This document shows, piece after piece, positions 15,417 to 23,870 of a stretch of DNA of 40,516 bases. Source of the stretch: an uncultured Collinsella sp. Lineage in GTDB: Bacteria > Actinomycetota > Coriobacteriia > Coriobacteriales > Coriobacteriaceae. Below the pieces are notes generated by a model that was not told where the DNA came from, did no database searches, and worked only from the letters and a program-made list of their open reading frames with translations. Location of the stretch: NCBI GenBank assembly GCA_900547855.1, contig URIK01000002.1:1-40516 (forward strand). Direction: 5' to 3'. How positions within the stretch are numbered: position 1 is the stretch's first letter; every line of letters begins with the position of its first letter. The position numbers were made by a program, and so were the translations under genes.

Positions 15417-16314
15417 TGTAAAGAAACGTGGCGGATTGGGACGTGGACTCAATGCTTTGGTCTCAGAGGCCGAGTATGAGACCGGTGGTTCGGCTACATC
15501 GGCTGCAAATACCGCATCTGAAGTAAAACTACCTATTGAGGATATCGTTCCCAACCCTAATCAGCCACGAATTCATTTTAACGAAACTGAACTTCGCGAG
15601 TTAAGCGAGTCAATCCAAGAACACGGCGTTTTGCAGCCGCTTTTGGTTCGCAAGCATGGAAACGGCTATGAGATCATTGCTGGTGAGCGTCGTTACCAAG
15701 CTTCAAAGCTTGCTGGTCTTGAGGAACTGCCTGTCATCATTAAAGATGTTAACGATGAAGAGATGCTGGCTCTTGCTCTTATCGAAAACCTTCAACGTTC
15801 TGATCTGAATCCCGTCGAAGAGGCTAAGGGCTATCGACAGCTCATCGATGCCAGCGGTATGACCCAGGAGGCATTGTCGAGGGCGGTAAGCAAGTCACGC
15901 TCTGCAATTACAAACTCGCTGCGCCTTCTCGATCTCCCTGAAGTTGTTCAGCAGATGATTTTTGAGGGCAAACTTACTGCTGGTCATGCGCGTGCTATTC
16001 TTGCAGTTCCCTATGAGGACGCTCGAATTCGACTTGCAGAGAAGGTTGTTGCAGAGGGCCTTTCCGTAAGAGCGACAGAAAATCTCGCTCCGTTGTTTTC
16101 TGCCGGAGAGACACCTAAGACGCCGAGGCCTGCAACGCCTCAGTCTTTTAAAAAGGCTGCCCGCGTGCTTCGTCAGGTTTTTAATACCAACGTGCGTGTG
16201 AAGAGCTCGCGTGGAAAGAATAAGATTGAGATTGAGTTTAAAGACGAGGAAGAGCTCTCTCGTATTCTTGGCGAAATGATTCAGTTTGATCAAGGAGGCC
16301 AAGATGAGGAATAA
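15409..16314 (+). CDS. parB: Chromosome-partitioning protein ParB/Spo0J
   Basis: CTPase clamp that loads at parS. The N-terminal ParB domain includes the NPNQPR element (about 49-54) and GERRYQASKLAGL, the arginine-rich patch that binds CTP. The central HTH region includes TQEALSRAVSKSRSAITNSLR. The C-terminal dimerisation region ends in an acidic tail. 301 residues. The GTG start lies inside the end of parA, and the 3' end overlaps the next small gene by 11 bp. Confidence 0.97.
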   Translation: MPSVKKRGGLGRGLNALVSEAEYETGGSATSAANTASEVKLPIEDIVPNPNQPRIHFNETELRELSESIQEHGVLQPLLVRKHGNGYEIIAGERRYQASKLAGLEELPVIIKDVNDEEMLALALIENLQRSDLNPVEEAKGYRQLIDASGMTQEALSRAVSKSRSAITNSLRLLDLPEVVQQMIFEGKLTAGHARAILAVPYEDARIRLAEKVVAEGLSVRATENLAPLFSAGETPKTPRPATPQSFKKAARVLRQVFNTNVRVKSSRGKNKIEIEFKDEEELSRILGEMIQFDQGGQDEE

Positions 16315-16558
16315 GATTTTAACGGCGATTGTATTGGTGACGACTGTCGCGGCTGGTGCCTTTGCTGGCTATAAGATCGCGACAGACGATGAGCTTCGAG
16401 GTCGTTTGCTTCGTAACGCGCAAGATATTGTCGATACATCCAAGAAGAAAATGGATGTTATGACAGAAGATGTTGCCATGCGCACTGCTCAGGTAACGAA
16501 GAATCCCAAGATTAATCAAGGTTGGGTTAGCAACCAATGGGAAAATGTAGGCTATTAG
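16304..16558 (+). CDS. Small single-pass membrane protein coupled to parB
   Basis: An 84-residue protein of unknown function. The ATG at 16304 has AAGGAGG 5 nt upstream and overlaps the parB stop by 11 bp, so it is translationally coupled. One N-terminal membrane helix (about residues 5-24) is followed by a charged, mostly helical region, DDELRGRLLRNAQDIVDTSK, vaguely like YtxH-type proteins, and a C-terminus with Trp and Tyr. A segregation-related role is inference from coupling only. Confidence 0.85.
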   Translation: MRNKILTAIVLVTTVAAGAFAGYKIATDDELRGRLLRNAQDIVDTSKKKMDVMTEDVAMRTAQVTKNPKINQGWVSNQWENVGY

Positions 16559-16567
16559 GTACCTAAC
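16555..16567. repeat. Palindrome TTAGGTACCTAAC, copy 2
   Basis: Exact copy of the 13-mer at 13051-13063, overlapping the stop codon of the small membrane protein gene. Confidence 0.3.
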
Positions 16568-16587
16568 AATTACTTAGCATATTTTGA

Positions 16588-16628
16588 GGGGTTCTTGTCT
16601 GATTCACGAGGCAAGGACCCCTTATTTT
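16588..16628 (+). terminator. Intrinsic terminator of the parAB operon
   Basis: A 12-bp stem with two G-U pairs (16588-16599 with 16610-16621) is followed by TTATTTT. It ends the rsmG/parAB transcription unit. Confidence 0.78.
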
Positions 16629-16671
16629 GGCCGTAAAAAATGGGACAGGTAGCAGCTGATTCAAAATTAAG

Positions 16672-16720
16672 GTCAATAAATGAAACGGCCCCGGTTGCAT
16701 ATCCTGCAACCGGGGCCGTT
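16672..16720 (-). terminator. Intrinsic terminator of rlmN
   Basis: A perfect 16-bp stem (16684-16699 with 16705-16720) has a 5-nt loop. On the minus strand it is followed by TTTCATTTATT, so it serves rlmN, which ends 38 bp away. Confidence 0.82.
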
Positions 16721-16723
16721 CGA

Positions 16724-16739
16724 TGTTTCACATGAAACG
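16724..16739. other. parS-like site between parAB and rlmN
   Basis: TGTTTCACATGAAACG differs from perfect parS at two positions, one in the centre. It lies between the rlmN terminator and the rlmN stop. Possibly a weak ParB or Noc-like site; that is inference. Confidence 0.4.
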
Positions 16740-16757
16740 TTTTGGGGTGCGACTCCC

Positions 16758-17810
16758 CTATGCGTTCTTCTGAACTTTGAAGCGCTGCTTCAGCTGTCCG
16801 CAAGCGGCGTCAATATCGTTACCACGGGAGTTACGAATCGTGGTCTCGATGCCACGGGACTCAAGACGACGCTGAAGATCCTCAACCTTATGAATCGGCG
16901 ACGGCTTGAGCGGGCTGCCCTCGATGTCGTTAAGCTGAATCAGGTTAACGTGGCACAACGTTCCCTCGCAGAAGTCGCAGAGCGCCTGCATCTCGGGATT
17001 CGTATCGTTGACGCCTTCGATCATGGCATACTCATAGGTCGGGCGGCGGCCAGTCTTCTCGGTGTAGAGTTGAAGCGCCTCGTGAAGGCGAAGTAGCGTG
17101 TACTTCTTAACACCGGGCATAAGCTTATTGCGTGTCGACTGGATGGCGGAATGCAGGGAAACGGCAAGCGTGAACTGTTCAGGGATGTCGGCAAATTTGC
17201 GAATACCGGGAATAACGCCGCTGGTAGAGACGGTGAGGTGACGAGCACCGATACCGATGCCATCGGGGTCGTTGAGGATTCGCAACGCCTTGAGAACCTC
17301 GTCGTAGTTGGCAAACGGCTCGCCCTGGCCCATGAAGACAACGCTCGTGACGCGCTCGCCAAAGTCGTTGGATACATGAAGTACCTGGTCGACGATCTCT
17401 TGAGCGGTCAGAGAGCGCTTGAGGCCGTTGAGACCGGTAGCGCAAAAGGCGCAGCCCATGCCACAGCCAGCCTGGGTGGAAACGCAGACGGAAAGCTTGT
17501 TACGACGGGGCATACCGACAGTCTCGACGGAAACGCCGTCGTGGTACTCGAGTAGATACTTGCGAGAGCCATCTTTGGAAACCTGCTTGGTTAGTTCAGT
17601 CGGCGTGTCAAAGGCAAAAGCCTCTTTAAGCTGCTCGCGGAAAGCCTTGGGAAGGTTGGTCATATCGTCAAACGAACAAACGTTCTTCTCGAAGACCCAT
17701 TCGATGAGCTGCTTCGCGCGGAAGGCGGGCTGGCCAAGTTCGGCCACGAGCTCGCGAATATCGTTTTGGCTCAAGTCGCGAATGTCCTGAGATTTAGTCC
17801 TGGGATTCAT
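16758..17810 (-). CDS. rlmN: Dual-specificity RNA methyltransferase RlmN
   Basis: Radical-SAM enzyme that methylates C2 of A2503 in 23S rRNA and A37 of some tRNAs. The CX3CX2C cluster motif is Cys116, Cys120 and Cys123. The two other catalytic cysteines are also present: Cys109 (7 residues before the cluster, as in E. coli) and Cys337 in the DAACGQL motif. At 350 residues it is normal. It is transcribed against its neighbours and toward the origin, and shares a divergent promoter region with ddl. Confidence 0.97.
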   Translation of the reverse strand: MNPRTKSQDIRDLSQNDIRELVAELGQPAFRAKQLIEWVFEKNVCSFDDMTNLPKAFREQLKEAFAFDTPTELTKQVSKDGSRKYLLEYHDGVSVETVGMPRRNKLSVCVSTQAGCGMGCAFCATGLNGLKRSLTAQEIVDQVLHVSNDFGERVTSVVFMGQGEPFANYDEVLKALRILNDPDGIGIGARHLTVSTSGVIPGIRKFADIPEQFTLAVSLHSAIQSTRNKLMPGVKKYTLLRLHEALQLYTEKTGRRPTYEYAMIEGVNDTNPEMQALCDFCEGTLCHVNLIQLNDIEGSPLKPSPIHKVEDLQRRLESRGIETTIRNSRGNDIDAACGQLKQRFKVQKNA

Positions 17811-17825
17811 GGAAGCCTTTCGATT

Positions 17826-17855
17826 TTGGGGAAACGTAGAGGGTATCGCTACAAT
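17826..17855 (+). promoter_or_regulatory. Possible ddl promoter
   Basis: A -10-like TACAAT (17850-17855) and a weak -35 TTGGGG (17826-17831) are 18 bp apart, about 40 bp before ddl. The -35 is poor. Confidence 0.35.
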
Positions 17856-17895
17856 ATGGTATCAGCTGCAGAAATTATAGAGGAGGAGTCTGCCC

Positions 17896-18861
17896 ATGCC
17901 GGGTAAAAGCCTAGAGAACATGCACGTAGCGGTCTTGGCGGGCGGTCATTCCGCCGAGCGCGAGATCTCGCTCAATTCGGGAAAGAACGTCGTGGTTGCC
18001 TTGAAGGAGGCCGGCTACACTTCGGTGGAGCTGCTCGACACGGCTGCCGATGATTTTATGGTAACCATGGCGACCGGCGGCTTTGACGTGGCGTTTATCG
18101 CCATGCACGGTGCCGGCGGCGAGGATGGCGCCATGCAGGGCGCCATGGAGACCCTTGGTATCCCCTACACGGCCTCGGGCGTGCTTGCTAGCGCCTGCGG
18201 TGCCGACAAGGAGGTCTCTAAGCTCCTGTACGCCAAGGCGGGCATCCCCATTGCCCCCGGCCTCGCGCTCGAGATGGGCGATGAAGTCGATATCGATCGT
18301 ATCGTCGAGGTTTGTGGCGAGCGCTGCTTTGTGAAGCCGGCCGTCAACGGTTCCAGCTATGGCATTTCCCTGGTCCATGAGCCCTCCGAGCTGCCCGCGG
18401 CAATCGCCAAGGCGTTTGAGTACGGCGACAAAATGCTGGTCGAGAAGTGCATCGAGGGTACCGAGATCACCGTCGGTGTATACGGCGAAGATGACGTGCG
18501 CGCTCTGCCGATTGTCGAGATTCGTAAGCCCGAGGACTGCGAGTTCTACGATCTGGACGTGAAGTATGTCGACCCTACGGACATCCATCGCATTCCGGCG
18601 CAGATTTCACCCGAGAATTATGCTCGCGCTCAGGAGCTTGCCTGCGCCGCTCACAAGGCCCTCGGTTGCCTGGGTATCTCGCGCAGCGATTTTATCGTGA
18701 GCGAGGACGGCCCCGTTATCCTCGAGACCAATACCATTCCCGGCATGACCGATACGTCGCTGTATCCGGATGAGATCCGCCACACCGACGACATGACGTT
18801 CCCGCAGGTCTGTGACAGCCTGATCCGTATGGGCCTTCGTCGAGCGGGCATTGCATGCTAA
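17896..18861 (+). CDS. ddl: D-alanine--D-alanine ligase
   Basis: ATP-grasp enzyme making the D-Ala-D-Ala dipeptide for peptidoglycan. HSAEREISL near the N-terminus, the ATP-grasp KPAVNGSSYGISLV, and the C-terminal metal and substrate site ETNTIPGMTDTSLYPDE are all present. 321 residues, normal for the short (DdlB-type) class. The ATG at 17896 follows a GAGGAGGAG run. The D-Ala-D-Ala product implies the vancomycin-sensitive type of wall precursor. The last codons overlap the next gene by 7 bp. Confidence 0.97.
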   Translation: MPGKSLENMHVAVLAGGHSAEREISLNSGKNVVVALKEAGYTSVELLDTAADDFMVTMATGGFDVAFIAMHGAGGEDGAMQGAMETLGIPYTASGVLASACGADKEVSKLLYAKAGIPIAPGLALEMGDEVDIDRIVEVCGERCFVKPAVNGSSYGISLVHEPSELPAAIAKAFEYGDKMLVEKCIEGTEITVGVYGEDDVRALPIVEIRKPEDCEFYDLDVKYVDPTDIHRIPAQISPENYARAQELACAAHKALGCLGISRSDFIVSEDGPVILETNTIPGMTDTSLYPDEIRHTDDMTFPQVCDSLIRMGLRRAGIAC

Positions 18862-21749
18862 TCGAGGACGCGGTTTCGTCAGGAACGCCGCAGTTTGTCA
18901 TCGACTCCTATGCCACGCTTGCCGAACGCGCCAAAACGCAGTCCTTCGGCCTCATCGAGGAAGATGTAATTGTCCTCGATACCGAGACCACAGGTCTCTC
19001 GGTGCAGGACAACGAGCTGATCGAGATCTCGGCGGCCCGTCTTTCGGGCCGCGAGATCGTCGACCGTTTCGATACCTTCGTGCATCCCAAGCAGCTGATT
19101 CCCGCCGAGATTACCGAGCTCACGAGCATTACAAATGCCGACGTGGCAGATGCCCCGTCGGCCGTTGAGGCTGTCGCCGCTCTCGCCGATTTTGTCGGTG
19201 GTTGCCCGGTGATCGCACATAACGCCACGTTCGACCGCTCGTTTATCGAGTCGGTCAAAGGCGGCGTCAACGTGAGCGATATTTGGATCGATTCGCTGGC
19301 GCTGTCGCGCATCGCGCTTCCGCGCCTGGCCTCGCACAAGCTGTCTTTTATGGCCGATCTGTTTGGCTGTGACTCGGTATCACACCGTGCCAATGCCGAC
19401 GTCGACGCCCTGTGTGGCGTATGGCGCGTGTTGCTCGTGGCGCTCACCGACTTGCCCCAGGGCCTCATGGCGCGCCTAGCCGACATGCATCCGGATGTGC
19501 CTTGGTCCTATCGTCCTATCTTCTCATTCTTGGCAGGGCAGAACCCTGGTTCTATCTTCTCTCTCAGCGCCGCTCGTACTGACGTTCTCAAGGCCGATCG
19601 CGCCGACGATCGGGTGGACGCCGACGAACTGCCGGTCCTCAAGATGCCGAGTCGTGAGGAGATTGAGGCAGACTATGCGCCAGGTGGCCTGGTCAATCGC
19701 ATGTATCCCACTTACGAGCCGCGTGATGAGCAGATCGCGATGGCGCTCGAGGTCCGCGATGCGCTGGTCACGGGCACTCATCGTGTAATTGAGGCGGGCA
19801 CAGGCGTCGGCAAATCGATGGCCTATCTGGTGCCTTTTGCCGAGGCAGCACGCCGTAACAACATCACGGTTGGTATTGCGACCAAATCGAACAATCTTGC
19901 AGACCAGCTCATGTACCATGAGCTGCCAAAACTTGCCGAGCAACTGGACGGTGGTCTGTCATTTTGCGCTCTCAAGGGCTATGACCACTATCCGTGCCTG
20001 CGCAAGCTTGAGCGCATGAGCCGAGGCCAGGTCGAGATTACCACCAAGCGCGATCCGGCGGACACGCTCACGGCGGTCGCGGTCATTATGGCGTACGTCT
20101 GCCAATCAGCCGATGGCGACCTCGACTCGCTTGGCATTCGGTGGCGCAGCGTCAACCGCCCCGACTTTACGACGGCCTCGCGCGAGTGTGCTCGCCGCCT
20201 CTGCCCGTTTTTCCCTGATAAATGTTTGGTCCACGGCGCTCGCCGTCGTGCGGCGCATGCCGATGTGGTGGTCACCAACCATTCCCTGCTGTTCCGCAAT
20301 GTTGCGGCCGAGGGCAGGATTTTGCCTCCGATTCGTCATTGGGTAATCGACGAGGCTCATTCTATCGAGCGCGAGGCGCGCCGTCAGTGGGCGCGCGTGG
20401 TGTCGGCGGACGAATCACGCGTTCTGTTTGAGCGCCTGGGTGGCTCGAGCACCGGTGCGCTAAGCCAGGTCTCCCGTGATTTGGCAACCTCCGAGGGCTC
20501 TACGCTCTATTTGGGCCTTACTGCCAAGGCGACGTCGACGGTTGCGCGCGCGAGCATGGCAATCGCCGACGTGTTCGATGGCGTTCGCGAGCTCGGCCGC
20601 CGTGCCCGTGGGGGTTATGACAATGCCAACCTATGGATTGGCCCCGAGCTGCGCGAATCTGACGACTGGCATGATTTCTTACCGTCGGCCTACACTGCCA
20701 TCGACGCATTGGAACAAGCTGACAAGAGCGTCGACGCGCTGGTGCAAGCCGTCGCCGCCGACAAGCCCGAGGTTGTTGTCGACCTGGGTGATATTTCGCG
20801 CCGCCTGCACGAGCTGGCCGAGAACCTCAAACTCATCATTGACGGCACCGATGAACACTACGTGTATTCGCTGCAGGTCAATCGCAGGCTGCGTGCCGGC
20901 GGAGAGTCAATGACCGCAGAGCGCATCGACATTGGCGAGGCCTTGGCAACCGAGTGGCTGCCCGAGGTTCACACGGCTATCTTTGCCTCGGCGACCATGA
21001 CGGTGTCCAAAAGCTTTGAACACTTTAACCACGCGGTCGGTCTCGATCGCATCGGTGCTTCAACATCCTCGTCGCTGCACTTGGACTCGAGCTACGACTT
21101 CGATTCGAACATGGCTGTAGTCGTTGCGGGCGATATCCCCGATCCGCGCGATCGTGAGAGCTATCTTACGGCGCTCGAGCGCGTGCTGGTCGACGCCCAT
21201 CTTGCCATGGGCGGATCGGTGCTCACACTGTTCACCAATCGGCGCGACATGGAAGACCTGTACGCCCGCGTTGAGCCTAAGATGGCCCGTGCGGGTCTGG
21301 AGCTCAACTGCCAGCAGCGCAACTCATCTCCTCGTCGCCTGCGCGACCGGTTTATCAACGAGCCGACCTCGTCGCTTTTTGCCCTTAAGGCCTTCTGGGA
21401 GGGATTCGACGCCAGCGGCGAGACGCTGCGCTGCGTCATCATTCCCAAGCTGCCGTTCTCGAGTCCCACGGACCCGCTCTCGTGCGAGCGCAACCTGCGC
21501 GAAGACCGCGCTTGGGCGCGCTATTCGCTGCCCGAGGCGGTGCTCGAGGTCAAGCAGGCGGCCGGCCGCCTTATCCGCTCGTCGACCGATTGCGGCGTGC
21601 TGATTCTGGCCGACCCGCGCCTGGTGACGAAGGGCTACGGAAAGAAGTTCTTAACGTCGCTGCCTACGAGCTCCTACCAGCGCATCGAATCGGCGCAGAT
21701 CGGGCACTATCTGCAACTGTGGCGTGCACGCCACGAGCGGCGGCGCTAA
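18855..21749 (+). CDS. DEDDh exonuclease fused to DinG-family helicase
   Basis: A 964-residue fusion. The N-terminal 3'-5' exonuclease has Asp42 and Glu44 in VLDTETTGL, then HNATFDRSFIE and HRANADVDAL, the DEDDh set. The helicase begins near PRDEQIAMALEVRDAL, with Walker A EAGTGVGKS, a cysteine group including CARRLCPFFPDKC that should bind the XPD-type Fe-S cluster, DEAH in WVIDEAHSIE, and motif VI QAAGRLIRSSTDCG. The architecture matches Firmicute DinG (an exonuclease-helicase fusion), unlike E. coli DinG. It starts inside ddl. Its stop overlaps that of the convergent WYL gene, so no terminator separates them. Confidence 0.92.
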   Translation: MLIEDAVSSGTPQFVIDSYATLAERAKTQSFGLIEEDVIVLDTETTGLSVQDNELIEISAARLSGREIVDRFDTFVHPKQLIPAEITELTSITNADVADAPSAVEAVAALADFVGGCPVIAHNATFDRSFIESVKGGVNVSDIWIDSLALSRIALPRLASHKLSFMADLFGCDSVSHRANADVDALCGVWRVLLVALTDLPQGLMARLADMHPDVPWSYRPIFSFLAGQNPGSIFSLSAARTDVLKADRADDRVDADELPVLKMPSREEIEADYAPGGLVNRMYPTYEPRDEQIAMALEVRDALVTGTHRVIEAGTGVGKSMAYLVPFAEAARRNNITVGIATKSNNLADQLMYHELPKLAEQLDGGLSFCALKGYDHYPCLRKLERMSRGQVEITTKRDPADTLTAVAVIMAYVCQSADGDLDSLGIRWRSVNRPDFTTASRECARRLCPFFPDKCLVHGARRRAAHADVVVTNHSLLFRNVAAEGRILPPIRHWVIDEAHSIEREARRQWARVVSADESRVLFERLGGSSTGALSQVSRDLATSEGSTLYLGLTAKATSTVARASMAIADVFDGVRELGRRARGGYDNANLWIGPELRESDDWHDFLPSAYTAIDALEQADKSVDALVQAVAADKPEVVVDLGDISRRLHELAENLKLIIDGTDEHYVYSLQVNRRLRAGGESMTAERIDIGEALATEWLPEVHTAIFASATMTVSKSFEHFNHAVGLDRIGASTSSSLHLDSSYDFDSNMAVVVAGDIPDPRDRESYLTALERVLVDAHLAMGGSVLTLFTNRRDMEDLYARVEPKMARAGLELNCQQRNSSPRRLRDRFINEPTSSLFALKAFWEGFDASGETLRCVIIPKLPFSSPTDPLSCERNLREDRAWARYSLPEAVLEVKQAAGRLIRSSTDCGVLILADPRLVTKGYGKKFLTSLPTSSYQRIESAQIGHYLQLWRARHERRR

Positions 21750-22663
21750 AGCGGACAGACGAGGGTCTTTGCCATATCGCACAGACGCTTTGACAGGGCG
21801 GGGTCATCCAAGATGCGGATGGCTCCGCCCGCTGCGATTACCTGGCTCAGTAGCCAACGCTCGGAGCCATAATGCACGGTTACCGTTGCCATGTCTGCCC
21901 CGCTGCGCTCGATTAGGGTGATGCCGGCCCAGTCCAGATGCTCCGCCATATCGAATGGCATCAAGAGCTTTGCGCTACGCTGCGTCCGAGCAAGGGAATC
22001 GTGGAGGGATGTGACGTCCGGTGCATGAGGCACGACGGAGTCTTCCGTCAAGGCGAGTCCCTCGATTTTATCCATGCGATAGGTGCGCTGCTCATCGACC
22101 GCGATGTCCCAGGCAATCAGGTATGTTTGGTCGCCGTTTGCCGTAATGCGCAAGGGGTCGACCAGACGCTCACGTGGCCGTGCATCGTCCATCGAGCGAT
22201 ACGAGATGCGGCAGCGAACACCGTCCTGAATGGCGCAGCTCAGCTGCTGCCAGTGCGACCCGTGGTTGACGGTGTCAAAGACGCGCTGGTTATAGCCGAG
22301 CTCTTCGGGTAGAAGGGCATGTCGAATCCGAGCTGCCGTATGCGGCTCGATCCCCAACGATTCAAGTTCATGGTTGAGCACAGCGCCCTCGGCGGCACTC
22401 AAGCGCAGCGGTAGCACACGCCCGGCGTCACCGGTGAGGACCACACGCTCGCCGCGGCATTCGCAGATGATGCGCGCGCCCGATTCTCGGTTCGCGAGCG
22501 TCGAGACGATCTCGAGAATCTCGTCGAGCGATACCCCCGTGATGTCAAAGCGACTGCAAATCTCGGTTCGTGTCATGCCGCTCTCGCCGGCGGCGTAGAG
22601 GGCCTCCATGATGTCGATGGCGCGCGAGAGTCTCTGCTCGCTGGTGAGTTTACGCACGGGCAT
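21746..22663 (-). CDS. WYL-domain transcriptional regulator, PafC-type
   Basis: About 305 residues. An N-terminal winged-helix-like part (EQRLSRAIDIMEALYAAGESGMTRTEI) leads into the WYL domain with YRSMDDARPRERLVDPLRI and YLIAWDIAVDEQRTYRMDKIEGL, then a C-terminal WCX-like segment. I choose ATG 22663 over the TTG at 22684, which has no ribosome-binding site. It overlaps the upstream WYL gene by 14 bp, reproducing the PafB-PafC pair of actinobacteria, a DNA-damage-responsive activator sensing single-stranded DNA. That function here is inferred. Confidence 0.82.
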   Translation of the reverse strand: MPVRKLTSEQRLSRAIDIMEALYAAGESGMTRTEICSRFDITGVSLDEILEIVSTLANRESGARIICECRGERVVLTGDAGRVLPLRLSAAEGAVLNHELESLGIEPHTAARIRHALLPEELGYNQRVFDTVNHGSHWQQLSCAIQDGVRCRISYRSMDDARPRERLVDPLRITANGDQTYLIAWDIAVDEQRTYRMDKIEGLALTEDSVVPHAPDVTSLHDSLARTQRSAKLLMPFDMAEHLDWAGITLIERSGADMATVTVHYGSERWLLSQVIAAGGAIRILDDPALSKRLCDMAKTLVCPL

Positions 22664-23672
22664 ACTCGTGCACCGTCCTTTCAATGAGGTGGTTCCACGC
22701 CTGTTTGAGCGATTTGGGGGCCACGGGCCTCATGCCGTCCATGGCGTGGGCCATGCAAAATGAGGCGCCGGCTTCAAGATCGCGCACGTCAACGGTCCAG
22801 GTCCATCCCACATCGGTGTGTACGAGCTCACCTCGCCCACGCGTGAGGCCGTTGATCATATCGATCTGCGTCTGAGGGGCGAATGAGAACGTGGCTGCAA
22901 CGGGCGGTCGGTCGGCAAAATCGAATTCAAAGAACAGGTAGTCGCTGAGGTTGAAGTCCGCGGGGATGACGTAGGCCTTCGAAGGACGCCAAGCGCGAAC
23001 GATACGGTCGCAGCGGAATGTCCTGATGTCGCCGGTGACGTTGTCGAGGCCGCAGAAGTACGCCACGCCCTCGCGCTCGAACATGCCGTAGACGCAGACG
23101 GTACGTTCTTTCTGCTCACCGCGTCCGTTCTGATATAAAAATCGCAGCGCGCATCGCTCGGCAAAGGCGCTCCATACCGCATCGACGGCGGGAGAGCGGC
23201 GGATCGGTGCTTCGTCCACCGTCGTCCTACCGGTGAGGTAGGCAATCTTGGAGCGAATATCGGCAAGCGGTGCGGCAAAAGTGGATGAGCCGGCCGCTAG
23301 CGTCTGGTCGATGGCGTTGAGCAGGATATCGGCGTCGTCTGCGGTGATGAGGCCGCCTGCAGCAAACGTGTGCTCGCGGTCGATTGTCCACGAGCTTTCC
23401 TCGGTCTCCTGCGCGCCGGTGGGGCGAACCTCCTTGATTAAGATGCCGCGTTCGAGCAGTTTGTCACGATCGCGTCGAAACTTGCGCTTATCCGAGTCGA
23501 TATTGCCCGAGCCATATCCCAGGTCGGAATCCAAGACGATCTGCTCGGTCGTCAGCGGTTCGGGGGAGCTGTTGAGCACAAAGAAAAGATTGAGGATGCG
23601 CTGAGCCGTTTTATCGAAACTGGGCTCCGAATTCCCCTTTTTAATTGTCGCGGTCGTGTCGCTTGCCGTCAT
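22650..23672 (-). CDS. WYL-domain transcriptional regulator, PafB-type
   Basis: 340 residues. The N-terminal HTH covers about 18-75 (QRILNLFFVLNSSPEPLTTEQI and SDKRKFRRDRDKLLERGI). The WYL part has ALRFLYQNGRGEQKERTVCVYG and AYFCGLDNVTGDIRTFRCDRI. It is first gene of a two-gene minus-strand operon with the second WYL regulator. The proteasome genes that neighbour pafBC in mycobacteria are not in this window, so the name is by similarity of layout only. Confidence 0.82.
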   Translation of the reverse strand: MTASDTTATIKKGNSEPSFDKTAQRILNLFFVLNSSPEPLTTEQIVLDSDLGYGSGNIDSDKRKFRRDRDKLLERGILIKEVRPTGAQETEESSWTIDREHTFAAGGLITADDADILLNAIDQTLAAGSSTFAAPLADIRSKIAYLTGRTTVDEAPIRRSPAVDAVWSAFAERCALRFLYQNGRGEQKERTVCVYGMFEREGVAYFCGLDNVTGDIRTFRCDRIVRAWRPSKAYVIPADFNLSDYLFFEFDFADRPPVAATFSFAPQTQIDMINGLTRGRGELVHTDVGWTWTVDVRDLEAGASFCMAHAMDGMRPVAPKSLKQAWNHLIERTVHEYARA

Positions 23673-23870
23673 AGAGTCCTCGCATGAGAAGGTGGTTTGC
23701 TGCCATGATTTTAGTCCGATATGGAGATTAGGCTATATCCTTGTCCGCTCGGGGCGTTAAGATGGCCCGAATTCGGTCGTTTGCGCACGCTCGGGGTATA
23801 CTTTCGACTATATACGGTTCTAATGTGCATGCATTGGGCCTATTTGTCGGATTATGGATGTGGAGCGCAC

